Assembly (NCBI GenBank): GCA_900116395.1
Contig: FPAN01000006.1
Coordinates: 165,527 to 229,526, forward strand
Length of the DNA stretch: 64,000 nt
Direction: 5' to 3'
Source of the DNA: Lachnospiraceae bacterium XBD2001
Lineage (GTDB): Bacteria; Bacillota; Clostridia; Lachnospirales; Lachnospiraceae
Each line of letters begins with the position of its first letter. The first letter of the stretch is position 1. The position numbers were made by a program, and so were the translations under genes. The notes beneath the pieces were generated by a model. The model was not told the DNA's origin and did no database searches. It was given only the letters and a program-made list of their open reading frames with translations. Positions 44,315-53,759 of this stretch are shown one piece after another.

Positions 44315-46582
44315 ATGGAAGCTAGAATTGAAACAACCATGAAGAAGTACTTCGGTCGTGGAATTGACCAGTGTACCAATGATGAGATTGCACAGGGCCT
44401 TTTAATCATGACCAAGCAGGAGATGGAAGGACGTCCATCCATCCCCGGAGACAAGAAGTTATATTATATTTCCGCTGAGTTCTTAATCGGTAAGTTGTTG
44501 TCCAATAACCTGATTAATCTTGGCATGTATGATGAGGTAAAAGAGGCATTGGCGAAACACAATCGCTCTTTGGTAGAGATTGAGGAGTGCGAGTTGGAGC
44601 CATCCCTCGGTAACGGAGGGCTTGGAAGATTGGCAGCATGCTTCTTGGATTCCGTAGCATCCTTAGGATTGTGCGGAGACGGAATCGGATTGAACTATCA
44701 CTTCGGATTGTTCGAGCAGAAATTTAAAAATCGTAAGCAGCAGGAATTGAAGAATCCATGGATTGCACAGAATAACTGGCTGGTAAAGCGCGATGTATCC
44801 TTCGAGGTACCATTCCGCAAGGCTACTGTGAAGTCTACCATGTATGATATCGATATTCCGGGATACGAGGTGGAAGGTGTAAACCACCTGCACTTATTTG
44901 ACTTAGATACCGTAGATGATAGCTTAGTAGGCAATGACAGCATTGATTTCGATAAAAATGATGTAGAGAAGAACCTAACCTTGTTCCTCTATCCGGATGA
45001 TAGCGACAGAGCGGGCCAGCTGCTTCGTGTATATCAGCAGTATTTTATGGTATCAAACGGTGCCCAGCTCATTTTGCATGAGGCCAAGGAACGTGGCGTG
45101 GACCTTCATAAGCTCCATGAACATGTAGCAATCCAGATTAACGACACCCATCCATCTATGGTAATTCCGGAGTTGATTCGTCTTCTTCAGTTGGAGAATT
45201 TCACCATGGATGAGGCCATTGATGTAGTATCCAAGACCTGTGCATACACCAACCACACCATCCTTGCAGAAGCACTGGAGAAGTGGCCAATGGATTACCT
45301 GGAAGAGGTAGTTCCGCACTTACTTCCGATTATCCGCGAGTTGGATAACCGTGTTCGTAAGAACGTGAAGGATGAGACTACTTACATCATCGATAAGGAT
45401 AACCGAGTCCACATGGCACATATGGATATCCACTATGGATACTCTGTAAACGGTGTAGCTGCACTTCATACAGAGATCTTGAAAAATACCGAACTGAACA
45501 ATTTCTACAAGCTTTACCCACAGAAGTTCAACAACAAGACCAACGGAATAACCTTCCGTCGCTGGCTGTTGCATTGCAATCCGGAATTGTCCGAGTATAT
45601 CACCTCCTTAATCGGAGACGGATACAAGAAGGATGCTACGAAGCTGGAAGACTTGCTTCGCTATGAGAACGATGAGGCCGTACTTAACAAGCTTGCAGAG
45701 ATCAAAAAGCATAAGAAGCAGGAAGCGGTAGAATTCCTGAAAAATACCCAGGGATTGAATCTGAATCCGGACTCCATCTTCGATGTACAGGTAAAACGTC
45801 TGCATGAGTACAAGCGTCAGCAGATGAATGCCCTTTATGCCATCTATAAGTACAAGGAGATTAAGGCAGGTAAGAAGCCGGCGCGTCCGATTACCATGAT
45901 TTTCGGTGCGAAGGCAGCACCGGCATATATCATTGCCAAGGATATCATCCACTTGATTCTTTGCCTGCAGGACTTGACTGCAAACGATCCGGAGGTAGCA
46001 CCTTACTTCCGCGTGGTAATGGCTGAGAACTACAATGTATCCAAGGCAGCTAAGATTATTCCGGCAGCAGATATTTCCGAGCAGATTTCTCTTGCATCCA
46101 AGGAGGCCAGCGGAACCGGAAACATGAAGTTTATGTTGAATGGTGCAGTAACTCTTGGAACGGAGGATGGTGCCAACGTTGAGATTCGTGACTTGGTTGG
46201 AGATGACAACATCTACATCTTCGGTGAGAAGCCGGATGCAGTTATCGATTTGTATGCCAAGGCTGCTTATGATGCCAATGCGATTTACGAAGAGGATGAG
46301 CAGATTCACGAATTGGTAGACTTCATCATCGGGGATGAGATGCAGAAGCTTGGTGATATGGAGAACCTGAAGAGATTGCATCACGAGTTGATCTCCAAGG
46401 ACTGGTTCATGACCCTCTTAGACTTGAAGGAGTACATCGAGACTAAGGAAAAAGTCTACGCAGACTATGAAGATCAGAAAGAGTGGAATCGCAAGTGCTT
46501 AGTAAATATTGCCAAGGCAGGATTCTTCTCCTCCGATCGAACCATTGCACAGTACAATGAAGATATTTGGAAATTAAAGTAA
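44315..46582 (+). CDS. glgP: Glycogen/maltodextrin phosphorylase
   Basis: A 755-residue PLP enzyme releasing glucose-1-phosphate from alpha-1,4-glucans. The GT35 N-terminus ([20 protein letters not shown]), [15 protein letters not shown] and the PLP-lysine block [15 protein letters not shown] are all present. [15 protein letters not shown] and [11 protein letters not shown] are also family hallmarks. At 755 residues it is slightly shorter than typical. ATG at 44315 gives the family start; the upstream frame is only read-through of the lacI end. The Shine-Dalgarno GGAGGAG is rather distant (about 12 bp). Confidence 0.96.
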   Translation: MEARIETTMKKYFGRGIDQCTNDEIAQGLLIMTKQEMEGRPSIPGDKKLYYISAEFLIGKLLSNNLINLGMYDEVKEALAKHNRSLVEIEECELEPSLGNGGLGRLAACFLDSVASLGLCGDGIGLNYHFGLFEQKFKNRKQQELKNPWIAQNNWLVKRDVSFEVPFRKATVKSTMYDIDIPGYEVEGVNHLHLFDLDTVDDSLVGNDSIDFDKNDVEKNLTLFLYPDDSDRAGQLLRVYQQYFMVSNGAQLILHEAKERGVDLHKLHEHVAIQINDTHPSMVIPELIRLLQLENFTMDEAIDVVSKTCAYTNHTILAEALEKWPMDYLEEVVPHLLPIIRELDNRVRKNVKDETTYIIDKDNRVHMAHMDIHYGYSVNGVAALHTEILKNTELNNFYKLYPQKFNNKTNGITFRRWLLHCNPELSEYITSLIGDGYKKDATKLEDLLRYENDEAVLNKLAEIKKHKKQEAVEFLKNTQGLNLNPDSIFDVQVKRLHEYKRQQMNALYAIYKYKEIKAGKKPARPITMIFGAKAAPAYIIAKDIIHLILCLQDLTANDPEVAPYFRVVMAENYNVSKAAKIIPAADISEQISLASKEASGTGNMKFMLNGAVTLGTEDGANVEIRDLVGDDNIYIFGEKPDAVIDLYAKAAYDANAIYEEDEQIHELVDFIIGDEMQKLGDMENLKRLHHELISKDWFMTLLDLKEYIETKEKVYADYEDQKEWNRKCLVNIAKAGFFSSDRTIAQYNEDIWKLK

Positions 46583-46587
46583 AAAGA

Positions 46588-46625
46588 AACTCCGCGGTGT
46601 CCTAAAGACACTGCGGAGTTATTTT
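46588..46625. terminator. Bidirectional terminator between glgP and the GH13 gene
   Basis: 14-bp stem AACTCCGCGGTGTC / GACACTGCGGAGTT, loop CTAAA, then ATTTTTATT. The convergent genes meet here. Confidence 0.93.
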
Positions 46626-48109
46626 TATTGGTTAATTGTGTAGCTTGCAGTAGCAAGATCTGCATCTAAGGAAATCTTGGCATCACCCTTGGTCCAGGTA
46701 ATGGTTACCTTGGAACCGTCCACTGCAAAATCCATATGAGCGCCTTCGCCAAAAGCAGGATGGGTATTACGCAAGCGTAATAAGTCTAACTGCTTCTGAA
46801 CCACCGGCCAGGTTAAACGCTCCTCAATCTCAGCAGTAGAGAGATTGGTACGATTAATCTCCTTGTGGCCGCCTTCACCGGCACGCTTCATGGCTTCGTG
46901 GTCATTCTTACCTGCGAAGAGGTCTAAGTACCATACCTGAGGCTTGCCCGGCATAAACATCTGAAGTGCTCTGGCAAGAAGCATCTTGTCATCATTATCA
47001 CCCAATGCACTGTAGTAAGTAGCATTGACCTGGTAATAAACGTTCTTGGCACCGTGCAAATCCTTCACGAATCCACCACGGGCAACGACAACATCGATGA
47101 GCTTCTGAATCTGAGCTTCCGGAAGGATGCCCTTCAAGTCAAGAAGCGGGATGCCGTCGTGACAACCAAGCATATTCACGACACCGATGTGGTTATCCTG
47201 AATTTCGTTGGCCCACTTCTGTAAGTGGCTGCCGTCGCCGCTCTCCAACGCATCGATAATCAAGCCCGGAAGGAAGAAGTCATAGGTCATATAACCCTTG
47301 TCCGTAACCTGACGGAAACGGGCTTCTTCGTAGCTGGCATGAATCTCCGGAAGGAAAGTCAAACCATACTTGTCAGCAAGCTTGGTAAGACGCTCTAAGA
47401 TCTCCCAGGTCTGTGGCTCGTTGAAGAAGTTGCGCTTGCCCACTTCCTTGGAAGCATAAGCAAAAGCGTCCAGGCGAACAATGCTGGCACCATAGGATGC
47501 TAAGGTACGAAGGGTATCATCATAGAACTCCCATACCAGTTCGCTCTTCACGTTCAGGTCCATCTGGCCTAGGTACTTGGTCTCGCCGTGTTCTTCCCAC
47601 ACCTTCTGGTAGAAGGTGTTCCAATAAGGAACCTTGCTACCGTCCGGGAACTCTACCATAAGAATCGGAAGTCCCGGCTTGCGGAAAAACATATCCTTAA
47701 TCAGTTCTTCGTCCGGTTCAATGAAGCCCTCGGCATTCATCGTTCCGTGACCTTCCCAGAATGTATTCCAGTTAATAAAGAAATCTTTGAACTTGGAAGC
47801 ATTACCGTTCTTGATTAAGTCCTGGAACTGCGGGGACAATACAGATGCGTGATTTAAAATGAAGTCGAGCTTCAAATCGATGCCCAAATCCATCAAATGC
47901 TGTAAGTCCTCACGGGTTGCAAGAGACTCTTCAAGACCGTAATCCTGTACGGAGAATCCGCGGTCCAAGTCCGTGTGAAACATACTTGGCAAAATATAGA
48001 AGGAAGAGAAAACGTCCTTCAGTTCCGGCTTCTCTAAAACCGCAACAATATCGCCAAGGTTCTTACCCATACTATCCGGGTAAGCATTCAACATAACGCC
48101 TTGATTCAT
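46625..48109 (-). CDS. GH13 subfamily-18 phosphorylase (sucrose phosphorylase-like)
   Basis: A 494-residue (beta/alpha)8 phosphorylase. The nucleophile is in SIVRLDAFAYASKE, the acid/base glutamate in TFLPEIHASYEE, the transition-state aspartate in MLGCHDGIPLLD, and DLKLDFILNHAS is in the N-terminal half. Members cleave sucrose, sucrose 6'-phosphate, glucosylglycerol or glucosylglycerate with phosphate to glucose-1-phosphate; the substrate cannot be assigned by eye. It is downstream of a P-loop kinase gene (24-bp gap), which hints that a phosphorylated product or substrate is involved. Confidence 0.85.
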   Translation of the reverse strand: MNQGVMLNAYPDSMGKNLGDIVAVLEKPELKDVFSSFYILPSMFHTDLDRGFSVQDYGLEESLATREDLQHLMDLGIDLKLDFILNHASVLSPQFQDLIKNGNASKFKDFFINWNTFWEGHGTMNAEGFIEPDEELIKDMFFRKPGLPILMVEFPDGSKVPYWNTFYQKVWEEHGETKYLGQMDLNVKSELVWEFYDDTLRTLASYGASIVRLDAFAYASKEVGKRNFFNEPQTWEILERLTKLADKYGLTFLPEIHASYEEARFRQVTDKGYMTYDFFLPGLIIDALESGDGSHLQKWANEIQDNHIGVVNMLGCHDGIPLLDLKGILPEAQIQKLIDVVVARGGFVKDLHGAKNVYYQVNATYYSALGDNDDKMLLARALQMFMPGKPQVWYLDLFAGKNDHEAMKRAGEGGHKEINRTNLSTAEIEERLTWPVVQKQLDLLRLRNTHPAFGEGAHMDFAVDGSKVTITWTKGDAKISLDADLATASYTINQ

Positions 48110-48133
48110 ATTCTACCTCACATAAGGATGCAA

Positions 48134-48889
48134 TTACTGCATCATAATCTTCTGAAAATCTTCGTAGCTCATAAGCTCGCCGGACTTGCTAACGATAATC
48201 TTGGCCTTGTGCGCCTGCTTCACCAGCATGTCCTGCTCTAAGCGAAGAACCATCATAACGAACGGGCTGTCTACAGCGCCATCACGGTTACGGGCCTTAC
48301 GATGAGCCAGTGTCTCTTCCGGAGTACTGTTTAGTAAAATAGGAATATCAACTTCGGTCAAAAGATCGCTGTTGCCGTGAGTCCATTCAATGAAAAGAAC
48401 TTCGGTATCAGCAAAATCCACATCATCCCACCAGAGCTCTTCCGGAGTACGACCCATGCGCTTTAACGCGATGGTCTTCTCACCGGCCTTGAATGCCTTG
48501 GCAATTTCGTTGACCTTCTCGAAATCAATTTCCTGCTGGGAACCAAGGTATGCACGAAGTGCATCCTCACCGCCGTCTGCGTAAACCTTCTCACGCATAG
48601 CGTCGTTCTCGCAAGGAATGCGATGTGGGTAATTGTCACCGGAGAGTACGTAAGACTTCTGCGGTAACATGTAGGATAGAAGGGAAGCAATCTCGGACTT
48701 GCCGACACCGGATCCGCCGCATACACATACGATGACCTTCTTCTGTCCCTGGTCATTTAACTTCTTGATCTCTTTTTGTAAGAGCGGTAAGATCAGTTCC
48801 GCTTTTTTGATGTGATCCTCACCAATGCAAATCTTGTCTCCTGGCATGTCTCCATGTGGAATGTTTGCATACTTTTCCAAATCTGCCAT
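48134..48889 (-). CDS. P-loop kinase (APS-/uridine-kinase-like), function unknown
   Basis: A 251-residue protein with Walker A CGGSGVGKSE (about residues 57-66), a uridine-kinase-like LSGDNYPHRIP block (about 83) and a later LFIEWTHGN (Walker-B-like) region. Such sequences are often labelled adenylylsulfate kinase, but no sulfate-assimilation gene is near. It precedes the GH13_18 phosphorylase on the same strand, so a sugar or glycerate-like small-molecule kinase is more plausible. I cannot identify the substrate. Confidence 0.7.
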   Translation of the reverse strand: MADLEKYANIPHGDMPGDKICIGEDHIKKAELILPLLQKEIKKLNDQGQKKVIVCVCGGSGVGKSEIASLLSYMLPQKSYVLSGDNYPHRIPCENDAMREKVYADGGEDALRAYLGSQQEIDFEKVNEIAKAFKAGEKTIALKRMGRTPEELWWDDVDFADTEVLFIEWTHGNSDLLTEVDIPILLNSTPEETLAHRKARNRDGAVDSPFVMMVLRLEQDMLVKQAHKAKIIVSKSGELMSYEDFQKIMMQ

Positions 48890-49041
48890 GTTCTTTCTCC
48901 ATAAAATGCGTTACTGTCCGCAACGAGAAACAGTATAAAATTTGATTAATAAGTTTCACAACGTTTTTTTCAGTACCTCTATTTTACTTGGAAAGCCGGA
49001 AAAACGCAATGTATAAATATAAGAAGAAACACGGAAAATAC

Positions 49042-49069
49042 TTGTTTTGCAAGGTGTGTATGATATGAT
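49042..49069 (+). promoter_or_regulatory. Promoter of the diguanylate cyclase gene
   Basis: -35 TTGTTT (49042-49047), 16-bp spacer, -10 TATGAT (49064-49069). GGAAAATAC precedes the -35. Confidence 0.65.
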
Positions 49070-49115
49070 ACATATATAAGGTGAGTGTGTATTTTTTGAG
49101 AGGGAAAAGGGGACT

Positions 49116-50258
49116 ATGAACTTTCAGGCAATTCTCGTGGCGAATCTGACGGGATTCGTTCTAATCATATTTTTGCACTTTAGCAAATTCATCAGCAGAA
49201 CTAAAAACGATACAGAAGAGCACGCCTTCGATTGGATGATGCGACTGGCGGCGTTGGCTTGTTTGGTGGAGCCGTTAACATTCGCTGTAGACGGAATCCA
49301 TAATCCGGTGGCCTATTGGACGAACCTCCTTGGCAATACCTATCTATACTATGCCAATGGCTTGGGGTCCTTCCTGTGGCTAATGTATATGGATTTGAAG
49401 CTGTTCCATGACCGCAGCCGACTGAAGAAGATATACTATAAGCTGTGCATTCCGGTGTCGTGTTTACTGCTGTCGCTGATTGTAAATATTTGGTTCGGAT
49501 ACTATTTTTATGTGGATGAGAATTTCGTCTATCATCGCCAGCCGGCCGTCTATATCTTCTATATTTATATGATGCTCTGCGCGGTGTACAGTATCGGACT
49601 CTATTACTACTACAAGCATGTCTATGGAAAAATTGCATTCTTTCCGGTGTTCATGTATTTGGTTCCGATTGTTGTATGCAGTGTGTTGCAGATGTTATTC
49701 TACGGAATTTCTTTGGCATGGCTTGGAACTGCCATCGGTATTGTGGCGCTGTTTATGAGCCTGCAGCAGCAACGGGCATACCAGGATCAGCTGACGGGGC
49801 TGTTGAATCGCTCCTACCTGGAGCATATGTTATTCAAAATCCGCAACAGCAGCATGTCGGACTACTATGGAATCATGATTGATTTGAACTTCTTCAAGCA
49901 AATCAACGATGAATACGGACATTCCGCCGGAGATCAAGCCCTTGTGGATGCGGCCGGCATCATCCATAACGTGGTGGGCAAGCAGGGAATGGCCTTCCGG
50001 TATGCGGGAGACGAGTTCATCATTTTGATGCGTACAGACCAAGAAGCGGATGTGATTGCGTTAGAAGAGGAATTGCGTCACCGGGCGGAGGAGTTCAACC
50101 GGAATCATCATCGCCCTTATGTTTTATCTTATGCCATGGGCCATGATACTTATGAGGAGTGGTCCGATAATACAGACCGTTTCTTAAAAAAGATTGATGA
50201 AGCAATGTATGCGGATAAGAGGCGTTGCCATGAGGCAATGGCCGAATCACAAGACTGA
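49116..50258 (+). CDS. Membrane diguanylate cyclase (GGDEF domain)
   Basis: A 380-residue protein. The N-terminal half has about seven hydrophobic segments (residues 5-225), like 7TM sensor modules. The C-terminal GGDEF domain (from about residue 230, DQLTGLLNRSYLEHM) should make cyclic di-GMP from two GTP. The signature reads RYAGDEFIILM, so the first glycine is alanine (AGDEF), a variant that can remain active. DLNFFKQINDEYGHSAGDQAL binds GTP/Mg. The signal is unknown. The upstream sucrose-phosphorylase locus is divergent. Confidence 0.92.
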   Translation: MNFQAILVANLTGFVLIIFLHFSKFISRTKNDTEEHAFDWMMRLAALACLVEPLTFAVDGIHNPVAYWTNLLGNTYLYYANGLGSFLWLMYMDLKLFHDRSRLKKIYYKLCIPVSCLLLSLIVNIWFGYYFYVDENFVYHRQPAVYIFYIYMMLCAVYSIGLYYYYKHVYGKIAFFPVFMYLVPIVVCSVLQMLFYGISLAWLGTAIGIVALFMSLQQQRAYQDQLTGLLNRSYLEHMLFKIRNSSMSDYYGIMIDLNFFKQINDEYGHSAGDQALVDAAGIIHNVVGKQGMAFRYAGDEFIILMRTDQEADVIALEEELRHRAEEFNRNHHRPYVLSYAMGHDTYEEWSDNTDRFLKKIDEAMYADKRRCHEAMAESQD

Positions 50259-50274
50259 GGGGATGGCAGTAACG

Positions 50275-50303
50275 GGAGCTCTTCGGAGCTCCTTTTTCTT
50301 TTT
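50275..50303 (+). terminator. Terminator of the diguanylate cyclase gene
   Basis: GGAGCTC-TTCG-GAGCTCC tetraloop hairpin and a T-rich tail. Confidence 0.92.
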
Positions 50304-50406
50304 TATAAAAAAATAAAAACATCATGCAACACTTTGGATGAAAAATGACACTACTTATATGAGAGCACAAAAGAGTTGCAACCAATGTGTGAGGAGAGGG
50401 CAAGAC

Positions 50407-50913
50407 ATGGATTTTACACCACATGAATTTGCGGAATTATATGGAGAAATATATGTCGATTTATACCGGTTTGCTTTGTATTCGCTAGGGAATGAAGAGG
50501 ATGCAAAAGACGCGGTATCGGATGCGGTCTTAGACGGATTCCGGCAACGGGAGACGCTGCGAGAGAAGAGTGCGTTCCGGCAATGGATGTTTGCGATTTT
50601 GTCAAATAAATGCAAACGGAAAAAGCGGGAGTATGCAGAGCGTCGGGAATACGAACAGCTTCCGGTGGAGGATGCCAATCCGGCGGAAGCACTTCCGAAG
50701 CAGGAAACAGAAGTCTCGGAAGCGGTAGCAGTACGGGAACTGTTCGCGGGACTGCCCCAAGAGGAACAACAGATCTTGGCGCTGCGGCTGTTTGCCGGGT
50801 ACAGCAGCCGGGAAATCGGACGCTTCCTAGGAATAGCCCCCGGAACCATACGATCCAAGGAACATCGGGCCTTGGCAAAGCTTCGAAAGGAGATTATGGA
50901 ACATGAACGATAA
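50407..50913 (+). CDS. ECF-type RNA polymerase sigma factor
   Basis: A 168-residue sigma-70 family factor. Region 2 (LYRFALYSLGNEEDAKDAVSDAVLDGF...) covers residues 15-75, with an acidic linker (95-120) and region 4 HTH (LPQEEQQILALRLFAGYSSREIGRFLGIAPGTIR region) at the end. The ATG at 50407 has GAGAGGG upstream; the longer frame adds 23 unrelated residues. It overlaps by 11 bp the gene for a membrane-anchored beta-propeller protein, the position expected for its anti-sigma factor. Confidence 0.93.
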   Translation: MDFTPHEFAELYGEIYVDLYRFALYSLGNEEDAKDAVSDAVLDGFRQRETLREKSAFRQWMFAILSNKCKRKKREYAERREYEQLPVEDANPAEALPKQETEVSEAVAVRELFAGLPQEEQQILALRLFAGYSSREIGRFLGIAPGTIRSKEHRALAKLRKEIMEHER

Positions 50914-53020
50914 AGAGATTATGGATAAAATCAAAGAAACAACAGAAGATGTATCGGTTCCGGAAGAACTGCAGCCGGATGTTATAGAAGCAATGTTAGA
51001 AGCGGAGGCGAAGAAGGATCATACCGAGCCGCTTCCTACATCCGTCATTGATATGGGTACACATCCGAAGCGACGTTGGAAGAAAGCTTATACAGGGGTT
51101 GTGGCAGCAGCAATGGCAGCGATTATTCTAATCCCGGCAGCACTACAGCCATGGGTGGAACAGAGAGAAGCTACATCTACAACAAGTGTCGCTGTGGAAC
51201 CGGAGCCGACGATTACACCGGAAGAGGACAGCGAACCAACCATTACTGCATCGGTAGGTGATTTTGGAGATACGTTGCATCATCCGAAGAACTATCGGGA
51301 AATCTATGATGTAACCAAAGAATACGGGGAACGCTATCGGATTGATGACGAGTATGTGGAGTATGATACCATAGAGAGTCCGTCTTCCGGATTCCGGTTT
51401 CCAACCTTTGGGGGATCTTCCAATGCGACTGCAACGGAAGAGGCAACTGCAGAAAGTAGCAACGAAGATGTACAAAAATCCGCAGGATCCGAGGACTACT
51501 CTAAGACCAATACTATTGAAGAGGATGTAGCAGAAGGAGATGTGACCATTACAGATGGTAAGTACATCTATCACTATACCAATGATGCTATCGTAGAGAT
51601 TCTTGGCACCAAGGGTGGCAAGCTCACAGAAGAAGCAACCATCGATTTGGAAGATGTTTCCGGAATCGGAAGTATTTCATATATTGATGACATGTTTGTA
51701 CAGGATGAGCATCTGGTAGTGGTTTTAGACGGATACCGTGTAGCTATGGAGACGAAGGATAAGAAAACCAACCGGATTTCCGATGAATATGGTGTGATGG
51801 CTTTGGTTTATGATATAGCGGATGCGAAGCGCCCGAAACTCACCGGATATACCAGTTATGAGGGAAACTATTACTCTTCACGAATCGTGGGAGATGAACT
51901 GTACATGTTCACAATGAGTTACCCGGATTATCGTCTGTATGGGGATGAGCACATCCTCTACGATGAAGAAGAATTCCTAGAGTCCGGTGTCTTGCCACGC
52001 ATCAACGGGGAAGCACCTGAGTTGGATTGCATCTATTTGCCGGAGCGTTATCAGGCGGATCCGTCCTTCGTTATGAGTTCTGTAAAGTTGGATAAGCCGG
52101 ACAAGGTACAGGATTATCAGGTCATCATGGGCTACACCTCAGACATTTATGTATCCGGCGATGCCATCTATTTGCAGTCCGTGGACTATGGCGGCGATAT
52201 TAACCATACAGCAATTATCCGAATGGACTACAAGGATGGTAAGTTCTCACCGGCCGGCGTTGGTGTGGTAAAGGGTATGCTGACAGATAAGTATGCAATC
52301 AACGAGGATGAGGATGGCAATCTGCGTGTAGCAACAACTGTTGTAGATTATGGAAATGGATGGAAGCGGACAAACCGGTTAACGATTTTTGATGAGAAGA
52401 TGAAAGAAATCGGTAAGCTGAGCGGACTGGCAGAAGGCGAAGAAATCAAGAGTGCCCGCTATATCGGAGATTACTGCTACCTGGTAACCTTCGTAAATAC
52501 AGACCCGTTGTTCTCTATAGATTGCAGTGACCCAGAGAATCCAACGCTGGTAGGTGAACTGAAGATTCCGGGATTCTCCGAATACATGCATCCTTGGACC
52601 GATGGCAAACTCCTTGGATTCGGTTATGCCGGTGATGACGAGGGGCTGACGGAGGGATTGAAGCTTACTATGTTTGATATCTCTTCTCCTAGTGATGTGG
52701 AGATTATCACGGAGAAAACCTTACGGAATATCGATTATGCGGCACCGTTCGATGATTACAAAGCTTTGATGGTTTCTTCCGACCGCAGCATTCTTGGATT
52801 TATGACAGAAAGCTATGACGAAGATTATGAGAGTCAGTACCGTATCTATCGATATGACGGAGAAGACTTCCGGCTGGAGTTCACCATTGATGCCGAGAAG
52901 TTCGCCGGCAACATGCGAGGCGTCTTCATTGGGGATGTATTCTATCTCATCGGAGAGTCCCACGGTGCAAGCTTCGATATGGCTCATGACTATCAGAAGA
53001 TCAGTGACCTGACCTGGTAG
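50903..53020 (+). CDS. Membrane-anchored beta-propeller protein, probable anti-sigma partner
   Basis: 705 residues: a cytoplasmic N-terminus (1-55), a transmembrane helix (about 60-82, GVVAAAMAAIILIPAAL), an acidic/Thr-rich linker, then a large outer domain with repeated beta-strand units (YIYHYTNDAIVEIL, VVLDGYRVAM, LYMFTMSYPDY, IYLQSVDY). These resemble the secreted C-terminal beta-propeller family. Co-translation with the sigma gene (11-bp overlap) suggests it sequesters the sigma factor and releases it on an envelope signal; this is inferred. Confidence 0.85.
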   Translation: MNDKEIMDKIKETTEDVSVPEELQPDVIEAMLEAEAKKDHTEPLPTSVIDMGTHPKRRWKKAYTGVVAAAMAAIILIPAALQPWVEQREATSTTSVAVEPEPTITPEEDSEPTITASVGDFGDTLHHPKNYREIYDVTKEYGERYRIDDEYVEYDTIESPSSGFRFPTFGGSSNATATEEATAESSNEDVQKSAGSEDYSKTNTIEEDVAEGDVTITDGKYIYHYTNDAIVEILGTKGGKLTEEATIDLEDVSGIGSISYIDDMFVQDEHLVVVLDGYRVAMETKDKKTNRISDEYGVMALVYDIADAKRPKLTGYTSYEGNYYSSRIVGDELYMFTMSYPDYRLYGDEHILYDEEEFLESGVLPRINGEAPELDCIYLPERYQADPSFVMSSVKLDKPDKVQDYQVIMGYTSDIYVSGDAIYLQSVDYGGDINHTAIIRMDYKDGKFSPAGVGVVKGMLTDKYAINEDEDGNLRVATTVVDYGNGWKRTNRLTIFDEKMKEIGKLSGLAEGEEIKSARYIGDYCYLVTFVNTDPLFSIDCSDPENPTLVGELKIPGFSEYMHPWTDGKLLGFGYAGDDEGLTEGLKLTMFDISSPSDVEIITEKTLRNIDYAAPFDDYKALMVSSDRSILGFMTESYDEDYESQYRIYRYDGEDFRLEFTIDAEKFAGNMRGVFIGDVFYLIGESHGASFDMAHDYQKISDLTW

Positions 53021-53025
53021 CTCGG

Positions 53026-53054
53026 TTGACAACTTCAAAAAATCAGCGTAAACT
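53026..53054 (+). promoter_or_regulatory. Promoter driving the purine riboswitch
   Basis: Consensus -35 TTGACA (53026-53031), 17-bp spacer, -10 TAAACT (53049-53054). Transcription would start at about 53060, the first bases of the aptamer. Confidence 0.75.
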
Positions 53055-53060
53055 GACGGT

Positions 53061-53128
53061 GTTGTTGTATATGTCTGCAAGATGGGCAGATGTTTCTACA
53101 AGTGACCGTAATCGCTAACTATAACAAC
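53061..53128 (+). ncRNA. Purine riboswitch aptamer, guanine-type (C74)
   Basis: P1 GTTGTTGT (53061-53068) pairs with ATAACAAC (53121-53128). P2 GTCTGC/GCAGAT has L2 AAGATGG. J2/3 is GTTTCTAC (53092-53099), identical to the purine class. P3 AGTGA/TCGCT has L3 CCGTAA (one base shorter than usual), and L2 GG can kiss L3 CC. The junction base matching xpt position 74 (C53119, in AACTAT) is C, as in guanine/hypoxanthine sensors; adenine sensors have U. It precedes the YgjV-like gene. Confidence 0.85.
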
Positions 53129-53159
53129 TCTATCGGGGAATTCCTGATAGAGTTGTTTT
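53123..53159 (+). terminator. Riboswitch terminator sharing P1
   Basis: AACAACTCTATC (53123-53134) pairs perfectly with GATAGAGTTGTT (53146-53157), then TTTT overlapping its end. The first six bases are also the 3' strand of aptamer P1, so ligand-stabilised P1 and the terminator exclude each other. This is the ON-switch layout known from pbuE. Confidence 0.85.
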
Positions 53160-53178
53160 GCGTTTAGAGAGGTGTTTT

Positions 53179-53703
53179 ATGTCAATTTTATTAATCGGTA
53201 ATGCATTTGCATTGGTTGGTGCGATTCTTATGATTGTCACCGGATTTTTGAAGAAGAAGAACCAAATCCTTGGGGTGCAGATTGTGCAGTTTACATTGAT
53301 GGGTATCGGTAACTTCCTCTTAGGTGGTATCTCCGGAGCTGTATCCAATGCAGTGGGAATCCTTCGTAATGTAGTAGGATTCAAGAAGGAATTTACCTTG
53401 CCTTACAAGTTGTTCTTCGTAGCAATTCAGGCAGTATTAACCTTGGTGTTCTATCAGTCCGGACTCGGCATCTTAGCCTGGTTCCCGTTCTTCGCAACCG
53501 TGATGTTTACCTGGTGCATGGATTCTTTGGATGAGCGTGTACTGAAGGGAGCTATTATCGGAGGCGAGTTGTTATGGGCCTTCTATGATTTCCATTTCAT
53601 GAACTACGCATCCTTGACCTGTGATATTTTCACTATCGTATCCAATACCATTGGAATCCTGATGCTGATGCATCACAAGCCGGAACCGGAAGTTGCAGAA
53701 TAA
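53179..53703 (+). CDS. YgjV-like membrane protein under riboswitch control
   Basis: A 174-residue polytopic membrane protein with about five to six hydrophobic segments (NAFALVGAILMIVTGFLKKK; FTLMGIGNFLLGGISGAVSNAVG; LFFVAIQAVLTLVFY). It resembles the Imp-YgjV family, whose function is unknown. The ATG at 53179 has AGAGAGG upstream; a start seven codons earlier would lie in the terminator. A guanine-type riboswitch directly upstream suggests a role in purine export or salvage, which fits surE (nucleotidase) as the next gene. This is inference. Confidence 0.85.
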   Translation: MSILLIGNAFALVGAILMIVTGFLKKKNQILGVQIVQFTLMGIGNFLLGGISGAVSNAVGILRNVVGFKKEFTLPYKLFFVAIQAVLTLVFYQSGLGILAWFPFFATVMFTWCMDSLDERVLKGAIIGGELLWAFYDFHFMNYASLTCDIFTIVSNTIGILMLMHHKPEPEVAE

Positions 53704-53723
53704 TTTCATAGCATTCTATACGG

Positions 53724-53759
53724 AATACTCCTATAATCTTCTTTATAGGAGTATTTTTT
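53724..53759 (+). terminator. Hairpin that also masks the surE ribosome site
   Basis: 13-bp perfect stem AATACTCCTATAA / TTATAGGAGTATT with T-run ending at the surE ATG. The surE AGGAG (53747-53751) lies in the right arm. It looks like a terminator for the YgjV-like gene, and read-through RNA would have a closed ribosome site. Confidence 0.8.
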
